Shown: positions 34,347 to 43,667, counted from the stretch's first letter. The stretch: 64,000 nt of DNA from JBGPGW01 sp046349515 (GCA_046349515.1 JAXMCE010000007.1:124001-188000), one strand, 5' to 3'. Numbers and translations: made by a program. Notes: generated by a model from the sequence alone, not told the origin.

Positions 34347-34937
34347 TCATGCCGCCTTCGCGCGCCCGGTCGACAGCTCGAGGAAGTTCCGGAGAAGCGC
34401 GTGGCCTTGCTCGGAGGCGATGCTCTCGGGATGGAACTGAACGCCGTGGATGGGCTTGTCCTTGTGGACGAGGCCCATGATGAGCCCGTCCTCGGTCTCG
34501 GCCGTGACCGCGAGGCAGGGCGGCAATGTCGCGCGCTCGACGATGAGCGAGTGGTAGCGCGTCGCGCTGAACGGGCTCGGCAGGCCGCGGAACACGCTCT
34601 GTCCCTTGTGGTGGACCTGGCTCAGCTTGCCGTGCATGGGCACGGGGCCGCGGATGACGCGCCCGCCGAAGGCCTGGCCGATCACCTGATGTCCGAGGCA
34701 GACGCCCAAGAGCGGTACGTTATGGGCGGCGACCGCCTCGGCGAGGTCGAGGCACACGCCGGCGCGGTCGGGATCGCACGGCCCCGGCGACATGATGATG
34801 CCTTCGGGCCGCATGGCGATCGCGTCCTTGGCGGAGATCTCGTCGTTCCGCCGGACCTCGATCGCGGCACCGAGCTCGCCCAGGAAATGGAAGAGGTTGT
34901 AGGTGAAGCTGTCGTAGTTATCGATGAGAAGGTACAT
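34347..34937 (-). CDS. trpG: Anthranilate synthase component II (glutamine amidotransferase)
   Basis: TrpG supplies ammonia from glutamine to TrpE. The 196-residue protein opens YLLIDNYDSFTYNLFHFLG and has the class I amidotransferase triad: Cys in LLGVCLGHQVIGQAFGG, and His-Glu in GVQFHPESIASEQGH. ATG 34937 is preferred; a GTG at 34946 would add three residues. Its partner trpE is 3.9 kb away at 38862, separated by three unrelated genes, two of them on the opposite strand, so trpG needs its own promoter. Confidence 0.96.
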   Translation of the reverse strand: MYLLIDNYDSFTYNLFHFLGELGAAIEVRRNDEISAKDAIAMRPEGIIMSPGPCDPDRAGVCLDLAEAVAAHNVPLLGVCLGHQVIGQAFGGRVIRGPVPMHGKLSQVHHKGQSVFRGLPSPFSATRYHSLIVERATLPPCLAVTAETEDGLIMGLVHKDKPIHGVQFHPESIASEQGHALLRNFLELSTGRAKAA

Positions 34938-35088
34938 GGCCGTCACTCGCGCCGCGCCGTCGCCTGGGGATGCTCATTTTATAACAGGCGAATCGCGTCG
35001 AGGCGAATCGGGCGCCGGGTCGGCCGATGAACCCTCGCGGATCGCGCGACTCGATCCCATATAGGGTCGAAACCGCGGGCGAGGTGCG

Positions 35089-36231
35089 ATGGCACGGAAG
35101 CGATCGAAGAAGGGGCCGGTCTTTGTCGGCCGCCCTCGGCTCAATTGGCGGCGGGGCTTACCCGTCGTGGCCGGGGTCGTGGCGCTCGCGCTCGTGGGCC
35201 TTTGGATCGCGCTCGGCACCGGGTGGGGACAGCGCCATGCGACGCTCAGCCATGCGCCCGCGAAACCTGCGCCGTCTCACCAGGCGCCGTCTCAAGAGGC
35301 AGCATCTCACCAGGCGGCACCAAAATCCGCATCAAGGGATGGCGCGAAGCCCGAGCACGAGAAGCCGGAGGCGGGTTCGCAGGAATCAGCGGCACGGCCG
35401 CCCGGACCGCAGGCGAGTCTCCATCCGCCCGCAAAAGCCGCGCCGCCGAGGGTGAGGCCCCAGGACAGCGCGCATCCCGCCCTCTGGCGCGCGAACGCGG
35501 CGCATGTGGAAGCCCCGCCGGGGCGCCCCATGATCGCCATCGTGATCGACGATGTCGGGGTCGACCGGCGGCGGTCGGAGCGGGCCTTGGCGCTGCCCGC
35601 GCCCCTCACCATGGCCTTCCTTCCCTATGCGCGCGACCTCCCGCATCTCGCGGCCGAGGCGCGGTCGCGCGGCCACGAGCTTCTCGTCCACGTGCCCATG
35701 GAGCCCTTGGGCGGCGACAAGGATGCTGGCCCGGAACCCTTGCGCGACGCGCTTTCGGCCGAGGAGATGCGCCGGCGCCTCGACTGGATGCTCGCCCGCT
35801 TCGACTCCTATGTCGGCATCAACAACCACATGGGCAGCCGCCTGACCCAGGATCCGCGCGCCATGCGCATCGTGCTCGAGGATTTGCGCGAGCGGGGCTT
35901 GCTCTTTCTCGACTCGCGGACGACGGCGGAGACGGTCGGCGCCAAGCTCGGGCGCGAGCTCGGCCTGCCGGTCGTCGAGCGCGACGTGTTCTTGGACAAT
36001 GACGAGCGCGCGGATCGCGTGCGCGAGAAGCTGAAGGAGACGGAGCGCGTCGCCGAGAAGAAGGGCCACGCCATCGCCATCGGCCATCCCCATGACGGCA
36101 CGATCGAGGCGCTCGGCGCGTGGCTTCCCGATGCCCAGGCGCGCGGCTTCGTGCTGGTCCCGGTCTCGGCCATTGCGCTCGAAGAGGAGCGGCACGCGAA
36201 AGCGAAAGGAGAGAACGGCGCGACGCCTTGA
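35089..36231 (+). CDS. Divergent polysaccharide deacetylase family protein (YibQ-like)
   Basis: The 380-residue protein has a basic cytoplasmic start (MARKRSKKGP), one helix at about 25-45 (GLPVVAGVVALALVGLWIAL), a low-complexity Ala/Pro/Ser/His linker (about 55-140) and a periplasmic divergent polysaccharide deacetylase domain: MIAIVIDDVGVDRRRSERAL, LVHVPMEPLGGD, VGINNHMGSRLTQD and AIAIGHPHDGTIEALGAW. The domain keeps the fold of NodB-like deacetylases with the HPH pattern. The substrate is unknown; envelope polysaccharide is plausible. The linker DNA contains short repeats of TCTCACCAGGC (35275-35320). It normally travels with ctpA in this class (recollection), and its place next to trpG is unusual. 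Confidence 0.85.
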   Translation: MARKRSKKGPVFVGRPRLNWRRGLPVVAGVVALALVGLWIALGTGWGQRHATLSHAPAKPAPSHQAPSQEAASHQAAPKSASRDGAKPEHEKPEAGSQESAARPPGPQASLHPPAKAAPPRVRPQDSAHPALWRANAAHVEAPPGRPMIAIVIDDVGVDRRRSERALALPAPLTMAFLPYARDLPHLAAEARSRGHELLVHVPMEPLGGDKDAGPEPLRDALSAEEMRRRLDWMLARFDSYVGINNHMGSRLTQDPRAMRIVLEDLRERGLLFLDSRTTAETVGAKLGRELGLPVVERDVFLDNDERADRVREKLKETERVAEKKGHAIAIGHPHDGTIEALGAWLPDAQARGFVLVPVSAIALEEERHAKAKGENGATP

Positions 36232-36338
36232 GCGGCCCTCGGCCACAGGTGTATCGTCGGCGACCGACAGGGCGCCTCGAGTCCCACTCGAGGCGCGCGG
36301 GCCTCGGATAATCGCCGGTAGGGCGAGGGGCGGGACGG

Positions 36339-37208
36339 ATGGTTCTCGACACAGCGCAGCGTGACCGGTTCTGGCAGGACGGCTACCTCGTCGTCGAGGA
36401 CGTCGTGCCCAAATCCGCGCTCAATGCGCTCAACGCCGAGCTCGACGGCTGGATCGAGGACAGCCGGCGCCACGCGAAGAATTTCGGCGAGACGATCGAC
36501 GGCAAGGCGCGCTTCGATTTGGAGCCTTCGCACACGGCCGAGCGGCCGCGCTTGAGGCGCGTGAGCAATCCCGCCGATGTCTCGGCCGCGTACAAGTCGG
36601 TCTTGTTCGACTCGGCCGTCACCGACATTGTCGCCGATCTCATCGGCCCCGACGTCAAGTTCCACCACTCGAAGCTCAACGTGAAGCTGGGCGGCAGCGC
36701 CCAGAAGGTCGGCTGGCACCAGGACCATCCCTACGATCCCCACACCAACGACGATGTCGTGGTGGCGCTCTTGATGCTGAGCGACATGACGGAGGCGAAC
36801 GGCTGCCTCCGCGTCGTGCCAGGCTCCCACCGGGGGCCAAAGCTGAGCCTCTATCGCGGCGAGCGCTATGTGGGCGAGATCGCGCCCGATCGCATCGCCG
36901 AGATCGAGCGCGCCTCCGTCCCGATCACGGGGCGCGCGGGCAGCGTCTGCTTCCAGCACACCTGGACGATTCACGGCTCGGGCGCCAACACGACCGACCG
37001 GCCACGCAACCTGCTCATCTGCGACTACGTCGCGGCCGACGCGTTTCCGCTGACGCCGACCTCGGTGCCGAGCGCCTTCACCGGCACGATCGTGCGCGGC
37101 AAGCCAACGCGCGTCGCGCGGCTCACCGCCGGCACGCTCGAGCTGCCGAGTCCTTACACCAACGATTCCTTCTTTGGACTCCAGGCGGGCGAGACGGCGG
37201 CCAACTGA
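36339..37208 (+). CDS. Phytanoyl-CoA dioxygenase (PhyH) family protein
   Basis: This is a non-haem Fe(II)/2-oxoglutarate oxygenase of the PhyH family, 289 residues. The facial triad is visible: H127-x-D129 in VGWHQDHPYDP and a distal His in TWTIHGSGANTT, followed by the Arg of TDRPRNL that would hold 2-oxoglutarate. The block NGCLRVVPGSHRG is typical. The start ATG 36339 follows GGGCGGGACGG. The substrate is unknown; related proteins hydroxylate fatty acyl-CoA, ectoine or secondary metabolites. It runs towards the FAD oxidoreductase at 37233 and ends 24 bases from it. Confidence 0.85.
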   Translation: MVLDTAQRDRFWQDGYLVVEDVVPKSALNALNAELDGWIEDSRRHAKNFGETIDGKARFDLEPSHTAERPRLRRVSNPADVSAAYKSVLFDSAVTDIVADLIGPDVKFHHSKLNVKLGGSAQKVGWHQDHPYDPHTNDDVVVALLMLSDMTEANGCLRVVPGSHRGPKLSLYRGERYVGEIAPDRIAEIERASVPITGRAGSVCFQHTWTIHGSGANTTDRPRNLLICDYVAADAFPLTPTSVPSAFTGTIVRGKPTRVARLTAGTLELPSPYTNDSFFGLQAGETAAN

Positions 37209-37232
37209 CGCGACGTCTCCGGGCCGTTCGTC

Positions 37233-38834
37233 TTACCGGCCCGCCTTCCAATCCTTGATGATCCGCCTGGCCGCGTTGTGGCCAGGGACGCCGGTGACGC
37301 CGCCGCCGGGATGCGTGCCCGAGCCGCAGAGGTAGAGGCCCGCGACCGGCGTCCGGTACTGGGCCGCATCGGGATGCGGGCGCATCGACCAGATCTGGTC
37401 GGGATCGAGCCGCCCGTGGTGGATGTCGGCGCGCGTCAAGCCGTAGGTGCGTTCGAGGTCGAGCGGCGAGAGCACATAGCGGCCAAGCGTGACCTCGCTC
37501 AATCCCGGAATGAATCGCTCGGCCCAGGCGAGGATGCGGTCGGCCGTCTCCTCGCGCTTCTCGTCCCAGCTCACGCCGTTCGCGAGGTCGAAGGGATAGT
37601 ACTTGCAGGCAAGGCTCGCCACGTGCTGGCCGGGCGGGGCGAGCGAGGGATCGAAGACGGTCGGAAAGATGATCTGCACCGTCGCGGGATCGGGGATGCG
37701 CCCGGCCGAGGCTTCGCGGTAGCTGTGGTCGATGGCCTCGCGTGATTGGGACAGGTTCACGAGAAGGCGATGGCGGATGTCGGTGCCGCCCGCGCCCGCC
37801 TGCCGGAAGCGCGGCAGCGCCTTCAGCGCGAGGTTGATCTTGAAGCTCCCCGTGCCCATGCGGAAGGTGCGCATGTCGGCCGCGAAATCGGGCGGGAGGT
37901 TCGCCTCTCCCACGAGGCCGAGGAACGTGCGCTTCGGATCCGTGTTGGCGGCGACAATCTTCGCGCGGATGGTGGTGCCGTCCTTGAGCGCCACACCCAC
38001 GGCGGCCCCGCCCTCGACGATGATCCGCGCGACCTCGGCATCCGTCCTGATCTCGGCGCCGCGCTCGCGCGCGCATGCCGCGATCGCGCCCGTGATGGCA
38101 CCCATGCCGCCCCGGACGACGCCCCAGGGCCGCCGGTTCGTCGTCGCCGCGTGGACGCCGTAGCGGATGAGCGAGACGGCCGAGCCCGGCGCGTCCATGC
38201 TCGCGTAACTTCCGATGACGATGTTCGAGGTGTGGTAGAGGCGGATCATCTCGCTCGAATAGAAGCGCTCGATGATCTGGCGGGCCGAGCCCGTCATGAT
38301 GCGCATGAGCAACTGGCGCGCGTCGTTCCCGGTCTTCCGGAGCGCCCGCGCGAAATCGAAGGCGCCTTTCGCGTCCTCGAGACGGAGGCCCGCGATGGGC
38401 GGCGGCTCGCGCAGCCACTGCTCGCGCGCGACCGCGGCGGCCTCGCCCACGAGCGCGTAGAAGCGCTCCATCTGGTCGTAGTCGCTGTTCGAATATTGCG
38501 CGATCGCGCGCTGCTTCTCGGCCGGATCGTTCGGGAGCAGGAGTTCCCGCCCGTCGCCCGCGAGGAGGAGGCTGCCTTCGAGCGGCGTCACATGGTAGCC
38601 GTGACGCTCGAGCTCCAGGTCATCGATGATCTGCGGGTCGAGAAGCGCCGAGACGTAGGAGAGGGTCGAAGTCCGGAAGCCGGGATGAATCTCCTCAGTC
38701 ACCGCGGCGCCGCCCACGATCGCGCGCCGCTCCAAGACGAGAGTCTTTAGTCCCGCCTTCGCGAGATAGCATGCCGTGGTGAGACCGTTATGGCCCCCGC
38801 CGACGATGATGGCGTCATAACGGGTCTCCGCCAT
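37233..38834 (-). CDS. FAD-dependent oxidoreductase, phytoene desaturase/PYROXD2-like
   Basis: This is a 533-residue flavoprotein. The N-terminal dinucleotide-binding fold is YDAIIVGGGHNGLTTACYLA (6-25) followed by TLVLERRAIVGGAAVTEE, the pattern of the carotenoid desaturase/protoporphyrinogen oxidase-like amine-oxidase superfamily. The C-terminal FAD-contact motif is GLYLCGSGTHPGGGVTGVPG with HNAARRI. No carotenoid genes are nearby, so it is better placed with the PYROXD2-like group of unknown substrate. It lies 27 bases downstream of trpE on the same strand and may be cotranscribed with ppiD-trpE. Confidence 0.85.
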   Translation of the reverse strand: MAETRYDAIIVGGGHNGLTTACYLAKAGLKTLVLERRAIVGGAAVTEEIHPGFRTSTLSYVSALLDPQIIDDLELERHGYHVTPLEGSLLLAGDGRELLLPNDPAEKQRAIAQYSNSDYDQMERFYALVGEAAAVAREQWLREPPPIAGLRLEDAKGAFDFARALRKTGNDARQLLMRIMTGSARQIIERFYSSEMIRLYHTSNIVIGSYASMDAPGSAVSLIRYGVHAATTNRRPWGVVRGGMGAITGAIAACARERGAEIRTDAEVARIIVEGGAAVGVALKDGTTIRAKIVAANTDPKRTFLGLVGEANLPPDFAADMRTFRMGTGSFKINLALKALPRFRQAGAGGTDIRHRLLVNLSQSREAIDHSYREASAGRIPDPATVQIIFPTVFDPSLAPPGQHVASLACKYYPFDLANGVSWDEKREETADRILAWAERFIPGLSEVTLGRYVLSPLDLERTYGLTRADIHHGRLDPDQIWSMRPHPDAAQYRTPVAGLYLCGSGTHPGGGVTGVPGHNAARRIIKDWKAGR

Positions 38835-38861
38835 GCGCGCGCCCCGCGAGACCTTATTGCG

Positions 38862-40376
38862 TCAACGGTTGCTGCCGCGGGCGGCGAAGCGCACCGCTTC
38901 CTCGGCCGCACGGATGAGGGCGCGCGCCTTGCTGCGCGTCTCCTGGTACTCGGCCTCGGGTTCGCTGTCGGCGACGATGCCGCCGCCCGCCTGGACGTAC
39001 ATGACGCCGTCCTTCACGACCGCGGTGCGGAGCGCGATGCAGGTGTCCATGGATCCGTTGGCGGCGAAATAGCCGACGGCCCCCGCGTAGATGCCGCGGC
39101 GTTCGTTCTCGAGCTCGTCGATGATCTCCATGGCGCGGATCTTGGGCGCGCCCGACACGGTGCCCGCCGGGAAGCCGCCGATCAACGCCTGCACCGCGTC
39201 GTATTTCGGATCGAGCTCGCCCTCGACGTTGGACACGATGTGCATGACGTGGGAGTAGCGCTCGATCTCGTACTGCTCGGTCACGCGCACGCTGCCGACC
39301 TTGGCGACGCGGCCGACATCGTTCCGCCCGAGATCGAGAAGCATGAGGTGCTCGGCCCGCTCCTTGGGATCGGCCAGCAATTCTTCGGCGAGAGCCCGGT
39401 CCTCGGCGGGCGTGCTCCCGCGCTTCCGCGTGCCCGCGAGCGGCCGGATCGTGACCTTGCCGTCGCGCACGCGCACCAGGATCTCCGGGCTCGATCCCAC
39501 GATGGCGAAGCCGCCGAAATCGAGGAAGAAGAGGAAAGGCGAGGGGTTGAGGCGCCGCAGCGCGCGGTAGAGCGCGAAGGGCGGCAGGCGGAAGGGCACC
39601 GAGAAGCGCTGCGAGAGCACGGCCTGGAAGATGTCGCCCGCGAAGATGTATTCCTTCGTGCGCTTCACCACGTCGTGATACTGCTCGCGCGTCATGTTGG
39701 AGCCGGGCTCGGGCACGCCGTTGACGTCCTGGGCGGGCTCGCGCCGGCTGGGCAGGCTGCGCTCGAAGTCGGCGACCGTGTCCGAGAGGCGCTCGCGCGC
39801 CTGGGCGTAGGCCGTCTCGGCGTCCGTGCCGGCGCCCGGCCAGACAGGCGTGATGACCGTCACGACGTCCTCGATGTTGTCGAAGATCGCGACCACGGTC
39901 GGGCGGAGGAACATGCCGTCCGGCACGCCGAGCCGGTCGGGATTCTTGTCCGGCAGGCGCTCCATGAGCCGCACGGTGTCGTAGCCCATGTAGCCGAAGA
40001 GGCCGCTCGCCATGGGCGGCAGGCCGGGCGGGATTTCGAGCCGCGTCTCCTTGATGAGCGCGCGGAGCGAGGCCAAGGCCGGCTCGGCGCAAGCCTCGAA
40101 GGCGGCTTCATCGAAACGCGCTTTGCGGTTGATCTCGGCGCGGTCGCCGCGGCAGCGCCAGATGAGATCGGGCTTCAAGCCGATGAAGGAGTAGCGGCCG
40201 CGCGTGGCACCGCCTTCGACCGACTCGAAGAGGAAGCTGTTGGGCTTGCCGTCGGCCAGTTTGAGCATGGCCGAGACGGGCGTCTCCAAGTCGGCGACGA
40301 GCGTCGTCCAGACGAGCTGGCCGCGCCCGGCCGCGTGGGCCTTGGCGAATTCGGCGAAGTCGGGACGGACGGTCAT
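38862..40376 (-). CDS. trpE: Anthranilate synthase component I
   Basis: TrpE converts chorismate to anthranilate. The 504-residue protein contains the tryptophan feedback-site region NSFLFESVEGGATRGRYSFI, PEILVRVRDGKVTIRPLAGT, GGFPAGTVSGAPKIRAMEII and the C-terminal VQAGGGIVADSEPEAEYQET (chorismate site). The start ATG overlaps the ppiD stop by four bases, so it is translationally coupled. No tryptophan leader peptide was found, which the coupling makes unlikely. The trpGDC genes are displaced to 32410-34937. Confidence 0.97.
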   Translation of the reverse strand: MTVRPDFAEFAKAHAAGRGQLVWTTLVADLETPVSAMLKLADGKPNSFLFESVEGGATRGRYSFIGLKPDLIWRCRGDRAEINRKARFDEAAFEACAEPALASLRALIKETRLEIPPGLPPMASGLFGYMGYDTVRLMERLPDKNPDRLGVPDGMFLRPTVVAIFDNIEDVVTVITPVWPGAGTDAETAYAQARERLSDTVADFERSLPSRREPAQDVNGVPEPGSNMTREQYHDVVKRTKEYIFAGDIFQAVLSQRFSVPFRLPPFALYRALRRLNPSPFLFFLDFGGFAIVGSSPEILVRVRDGKVTIRPLAGTRKRGSTPAEDRALAEELLADPKERAEHLMLLDLGRNDVGRVAKVGSVRVTEQYEIERYSHVMHIVSNVEGELDPKYDAVQALIGGFPAGTVSGAPKIRAMEIIDELENERRGIYAGAVGYFAANGSMDTCIALRTAVVKDGVMYVQAGGGIVADSEPEAEYQETRSKARALIRAAEEAVRFAARGSNR

Positions 40377-42262
40377 GGACTCGCCTTCTCGAAGGTCGAG
40401 CGATTGATCGTCACCGGATAGCGTGTGCGGAGCGCGCCGAGATACTGCATCACGATGTCGTTGCCGATGGCGGCGCGAAGCTCCTCGCGCGTCCTCGCCA
40501 CCGCCGCCGGGTCGGCCTTGGCGTCCGCGCGCTTCACCTCGCGGAGCGTCGCGACGAAGTAACCTTCGGGTCCCGGCGCCATCACCGACTCGCCCGGCTT
40601 CACCTCGAAGAGCCGCGCGATAAGCTCGGCGCTGAGCCCTTGCCCCGGCACCGGCGCCGTGCGGCCGAAGGGGGCCGGATGGAGCACGGTCAGGCCCTTG
40701 TTGGCCTGGATGAGCGTCTCGATCGTCGAGCCGGATTTAAGCTTCTCGAGCAGGCTCTCGGCCTTGGCCTTGGCCGCCGCCTCGCGCTGCTCGGTCTTCC
40801 AGCCTTCGGCGACCTGGGCGCGCACGGTGTCGAGCGGGCGCGGGGCCGGCGGAGTCGCAGAATCGACGTGGAGGAGGAAGTAGCCGTCGCCGCCGATCTC
40901 GGTGAGGCGGCTGTCGCGCCCGACCTCGGTCGAGAAAGCGACCTTGACGAAGTCTCCCGGCAGGCCGGCCACGGGCGCGCCCTTGCGGTCGCGCCCGGCC
41001 TGGTCGATGTCGGCCAACTTGCTCAGCTTCAGCTCCAGGCGCTTCGCCGCTTCCTCGAGGCTCGCGCCGCCCGCGAGCTCGTCCTCGAGCTTGTTCGAGA
41101 CCTTATAGAGTGAGTCGAGCGCCTGCTCGCGCGCCATCGCCTTCGCGATCTCGCCCCGCACCTCCTCGAAGCGCTGCCGCCGTCCGGGCGTGATCTTCGA
41201 CACGCGGACCACGTGCCAGCCGAACGGGGTCTCGACGGGTCCGGCGATTCCGGGCTTCGGGAGCGCGAACACCGCGTCGGCGAGCGCCGGCGCCTGCGCC
41301 TCGAGCCCGTCGCGCGTGACCGAGCCGAGCGCGATGGGCGGCTGGCCGATGGCCTCCTTGGCGGTGGCCGCGAAATCCTTGCCCTTGCGCACGAGATCGG
41401 CCACGTGCTCGGCGGTCTCCTTGCTGGGCAGCACGATCTGCTCGGCGTCCCGTGTCTCGCGCGTCTCGAATTCGGAGATGCGGGTCTCGTATTCCTCTTT
41501 GATCTTGTCCTCTGGGATGGTGATGCCCTTGGCGAACGCGTCCGCCATCAGCATGACATAGCTGACCGCACGGTATTCGGGCGCCATGAAGGACTTCTCG
41601 TGGTCGCGGTAGAACGTGGCGAGCGCGTCCGCGTCGGGCTCGCCGATGGTGGTGATGCTGCTCCGCGGGACGGCGATGACGTCGGCCGCGCGCTTCTCGA
41701 GGCGGAACTCGAAGAGCGGTTTCGCCATCACCTCGGGCGCGGCGGAGCCCGCGGCGATCGAATCGATCAGCTGGTCGCGGCCGATGCGGGCCTGCATCAG
41801 GGCGATGAACTGCTGCTCGCTCAACTGGTTGTTGTAGAGGAACTGCTCGAACCGGCGCCGGTCGAACTCGCCGACGTCGTTCTTGAAGGCCGGATCGTTC
41901 TGGATGAGGCGCGAAACGAGGGCGGTGCTGATCGTGATGCCGTCGCGCGCCGCGGCGAGGTCGAACAGCCGGCGCGTGACGAGCGCGTCGATGACGCGGT
42001 CGTAGAGGCCGAGCTGCTTCATCTTCTCCGCGTCGAGCTGTATCCCGCCCAGGAGCGGTTGGAGGCGCTTCACCTCGCGCTGGAGCTCGCGGCTGAACTC
42101 CCGCTGGCTGATGTCCTGGCCGCCGACGCTGGCCGCGGCCGGCTCGCGGGCGCCGCGCCGGAAAATGTCGCCGATGCCCCAGATCGCGAAGCTCGCGATC
42201 AGCATGCCGAACAGGAGGACGGCAAGAAATCCCTTCGCCTTGTTGCGGATCGCTTCGAGCAT
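40373..42262 (-). CDS. ppiD: Peptidylprolyl isomerase PpiD (SurA_N / rotamase)
   Basis: PpiD is an inner-membrane-anchored periplasmic chaperone that helps proteins leaving the Sec channel. From ATG 42262 it is 629 residues: MLEAIRNKAKGFLAVLLFGM gives a short cytoplasmic start and one helix (about 11-30), then a SurA-like N-terminal chaperone domain (RGAREPAAASVGGQDISQRE; LVTRRLFDLAAARDG) and a parvulin rotamase domain with PIALGSVTRDGLE and TPFGWHVVRVSKI. A longer upstream reading has no homology-like content. It heads the ppiD-trpE unit and is divergent from tpiA. Confidence 0.92.
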   Translation of the reverse strand: MLEAIRNKAKGFLAVLLFGMLIASFAIWGIGDIFRRGAREPAAASVGGQDISQREFSRELQREVKRLQPLLGGIQLDAEKMKQLGLYDRVIDALVTRRLFDLAAARDGITISTALVSRLIQNDPAFKNDVGEFDRRRFEQFLYNNQLSEQQFIALMQARIGRDQLIDSIAAGSAAPEVMAKPLFEFRLEKRAADVIAVPRSSITTIGEPDADALATFYRDHEKSFMAPEYRAVSYVMLMADAFAKGITIPEDKIKEEYETRISEFETRETRDAEQIVLPSKETAEHVADLVRKGKDFAATAKEAIGQPPIALGSVTRDGLEAQAPALADAVFALPKPGIAGPVETPFGWHVVRVSKITPGRRQRFEEVRGEIAKAMAREQALDSLYKVSNKLEDELAGGASLEEAAKRLELKLSKLADIDQAGRDRKGAPVAGLPGDFVKVAFSTEVGRDSRLTEIGGDGYFLLHVDSATPPAPRPLDTVRAQVAEGWKTEQREAAAKAKAESLLEKLKSGSTIETLIQANKGLTVLHPAPFGRTAPVPGQGLSAELIARLFEVKPGESVMAPGPEGYFVATLREVKRADAKADPAAVARTREELRAAIGNDIVMQYLGALRTRYPVTINRSTFEKASP

Positions 42263-42394
42263 GCCAGGGCCGGTGCCGCGCCCAACGGCGCAAGGGGCTG
42301 AAATCGCGCGGCATCTTAGGCACCCCCTCCGAGGGGGGCAACTGCCAATTCCCCGTGGCTGCCAGGGCGTTGCGCGCGTCTCGATGCCGCCGCG

Positions 42395-42423
42395 CTGACA
42401 AGCCCATGCCGGCCGTGCTACAC
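42395..42423 (+). promoter_or_regulatory. Candidate tpiA promoter
   Basis: CTGACA (42395-42400) and CTACAC (42418-42423) are separated by 17 bases in the 196-base divergent gap between ppiD and tpiA. The start of transcription would be near 42430. The rest of the gap has a C/G-rich hairpin (42323-42337) and nothing else recognised. Confidence 0.4.
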
Positions 42424-42458
42424 AGACGAACGCCCTCGACACATCTCCTCGCGAAGCC

Positions 42459-43220
42459 ATGGCCGGAACACGTCGCCCGCTGATCGCCGCCAATTGGAAG
42501 ATGAACGGCCTCCGCGGCGATTCCCTTGCCCGCGTCGCCGCCGTCATCGATCGCGCGCGAGCCTCGACCGCGCCACTCCGGGCGGACGTCGTCATCTGTC
42601 CTCCCGCGACGCTCCTCTGGGCCTTGCGCGACGCTCTCCAGGGCAGCGACATCGCGCTCGGCGCCCAGGACTGCCACGCCAAGCCATCAGGCGCCCATAC
42701 CGGCGACATCGCGGCGCCCATGCTGGTCGAAGCGGGCTGCCGCTACGTGATCGTCGGCCATTCGGAGCGGCGCGCCGGCCACGGGGAGAGCGACGCCGCG
42801 GTCCGCGCCAAGGCCGAGGCCGCGCACGCTGCCGGTCTCACGGCGATCATTTGCGTCGGCGAAAGCGAGGAGGAGCGCAAAGCCGGGCGCGCGGTCGAAA
42901 TCGTCACGCGCCAGACCGTCGAGTCCCTGCCTGACGGCGCCACGCCCGCCAACACGGTCGTGGCCTACGAGCCGATCTGGGCCATCGGCTCGGGCCAGAC
43001 GCCCACCACGGTCGAGATCGCGGAGGCGCATGCGGCGATCCGGCGTGCGCTCGGCGCCGAGCGCAAGGACGGCGACGGCATCCGCATTCTCTACGGCGGC
43101 TCGGTCAAGGCGGCGAACGCGAAGCCGATCTTGGCGCTGCCGCTGGTCGAGGGCGCGCTCGTCGGCGGTGCCAGCCTCGATGCGCGGGAGTTCTGGGCGA
43201 TCGTCGAAAGTTGCCCCTAG
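42459..43220 (+). CDS. tpiA: Triose-phosphate isomerase
   Basis: TpiA interconverts dihydroxyacetone phosphate and glyceraldehyde 3-phosphate. The 253-residue TIM barrel has the catalytic Asn12/Lys14 in ANWKMNG, His in YVIVGHSERR (about 101) and Glu in VVAYEPIWAIGSGQTPT, plus ILYGGSVKAANA. It precedes secG by 52 bases; the two probably share a transcript that ends at the hairpin at 43637. Confidence 0.97.
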   Translation: MAGTRRPLIAANWKMNGLRGDSLARVAAVIDRARASTAPLRADVVICPPATLLWALRDALQGSDIALGAQDCHAKPSGAHTGDIAAPMLVEAGCRYVIVGHSERRAGHGESDAAVRAKAEAAHAAGLTAIICVGESEEERKAGRAVEIVTRQTVESLPDGATPANTVVAYEPIWAIGSGQTPTTVEIAEAHAAIRRALGAERKDGDGIRILYGGSVKAANAKPILALPLVEGALVGGASLDAREFWAIVESCP

Positions 43221-43272
43221 CGCCAGCCGCGCGAACCGTTTAAAACCCCGCGCGAACGAACCGGGAAGATCG

Positions 43273-43605
43273 ATGACCACGGTCGTACTCGTCATCCATG
43301 TCCTGATCGCCATCGCACTCATCATTACCGTGCTTCTGCAGCGGAGCGAGGGCGGGGCGCTCGGCATTGGCGGCGGAGGCGGGATGAGCGGGTTCCTCAC
43401 GGGCCGTGCCACGGCCAACGTGCTGACGCGCACCACCGCGATCCTCGCCGCGTGCTTCATGATCACGAGCGTCACGCTCGCGATCCTCGCCGTCGATCGC
43501 GGCCGGTCGAAACCCATCATCCAGAGCACGCCGCCCGCGAGCGGCGCGCCGGCGGCCCCGGCCGAGCCCGCCGCGCCCGAGGCACCCGCGGCGCCACAGC
43601 GATGA
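43273..43605 (+). CDS. secG: Preprotein translocase subunit SecG
   Basis: SecG is the small accessory subunit of the SecYEG channel. The 110-residue protein has two helices: TTVVLVIHVLIAIALIITVL (2-21), then the family loop LLQRSEGGALGIGGGGGMSG, and a second helix NVLTRTTAILAACFMITSV. The C-terminus is an Ala/Pro-rich tail (GAPAAPAEPAAPEAPAA) usual in alphaproteobacteria. GGGAAG lies before the ATG. The tpiA-secG-pyrG order is classical. Confidence 0.95.
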   Translation: MTTVVLVIHVLIAIALIITVLLQRSEGGALGIGGGGGMSGFLTGRATANVLTRTTAILAACFMITSVTLAILAVDRGRSKPIIQSTPPASGAPAAPAEPAAPEAPAAPQR

Positions 43606-43636
43606 CGGTGCATCTCACCCATTCTGGTCGAAACAC

Positions 43637-43667
43637 AGAGGCGGCGATGAGCCGCCTCTTTCTCTTG
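43637..43667 (+). terminator. Rho-independent terminator after tpiA-secG
   Basis: AGAGGCGGC (43637-43645), loop GATGA and GCCGCCTCT (43651-43659) form a perfect nine-pair stem, followed by TTTCTCTT. It ends 30 bases before pyrG, so pyrG would need a promoter here or readthrough. Confidence 0.75.

Noticed and set aside
38862..42262. Trp attenuator before trpE
   Set aside because: trpE overlaps ppiD by four bases, leaving no leader, and no Trp-rich small peptide was seen.
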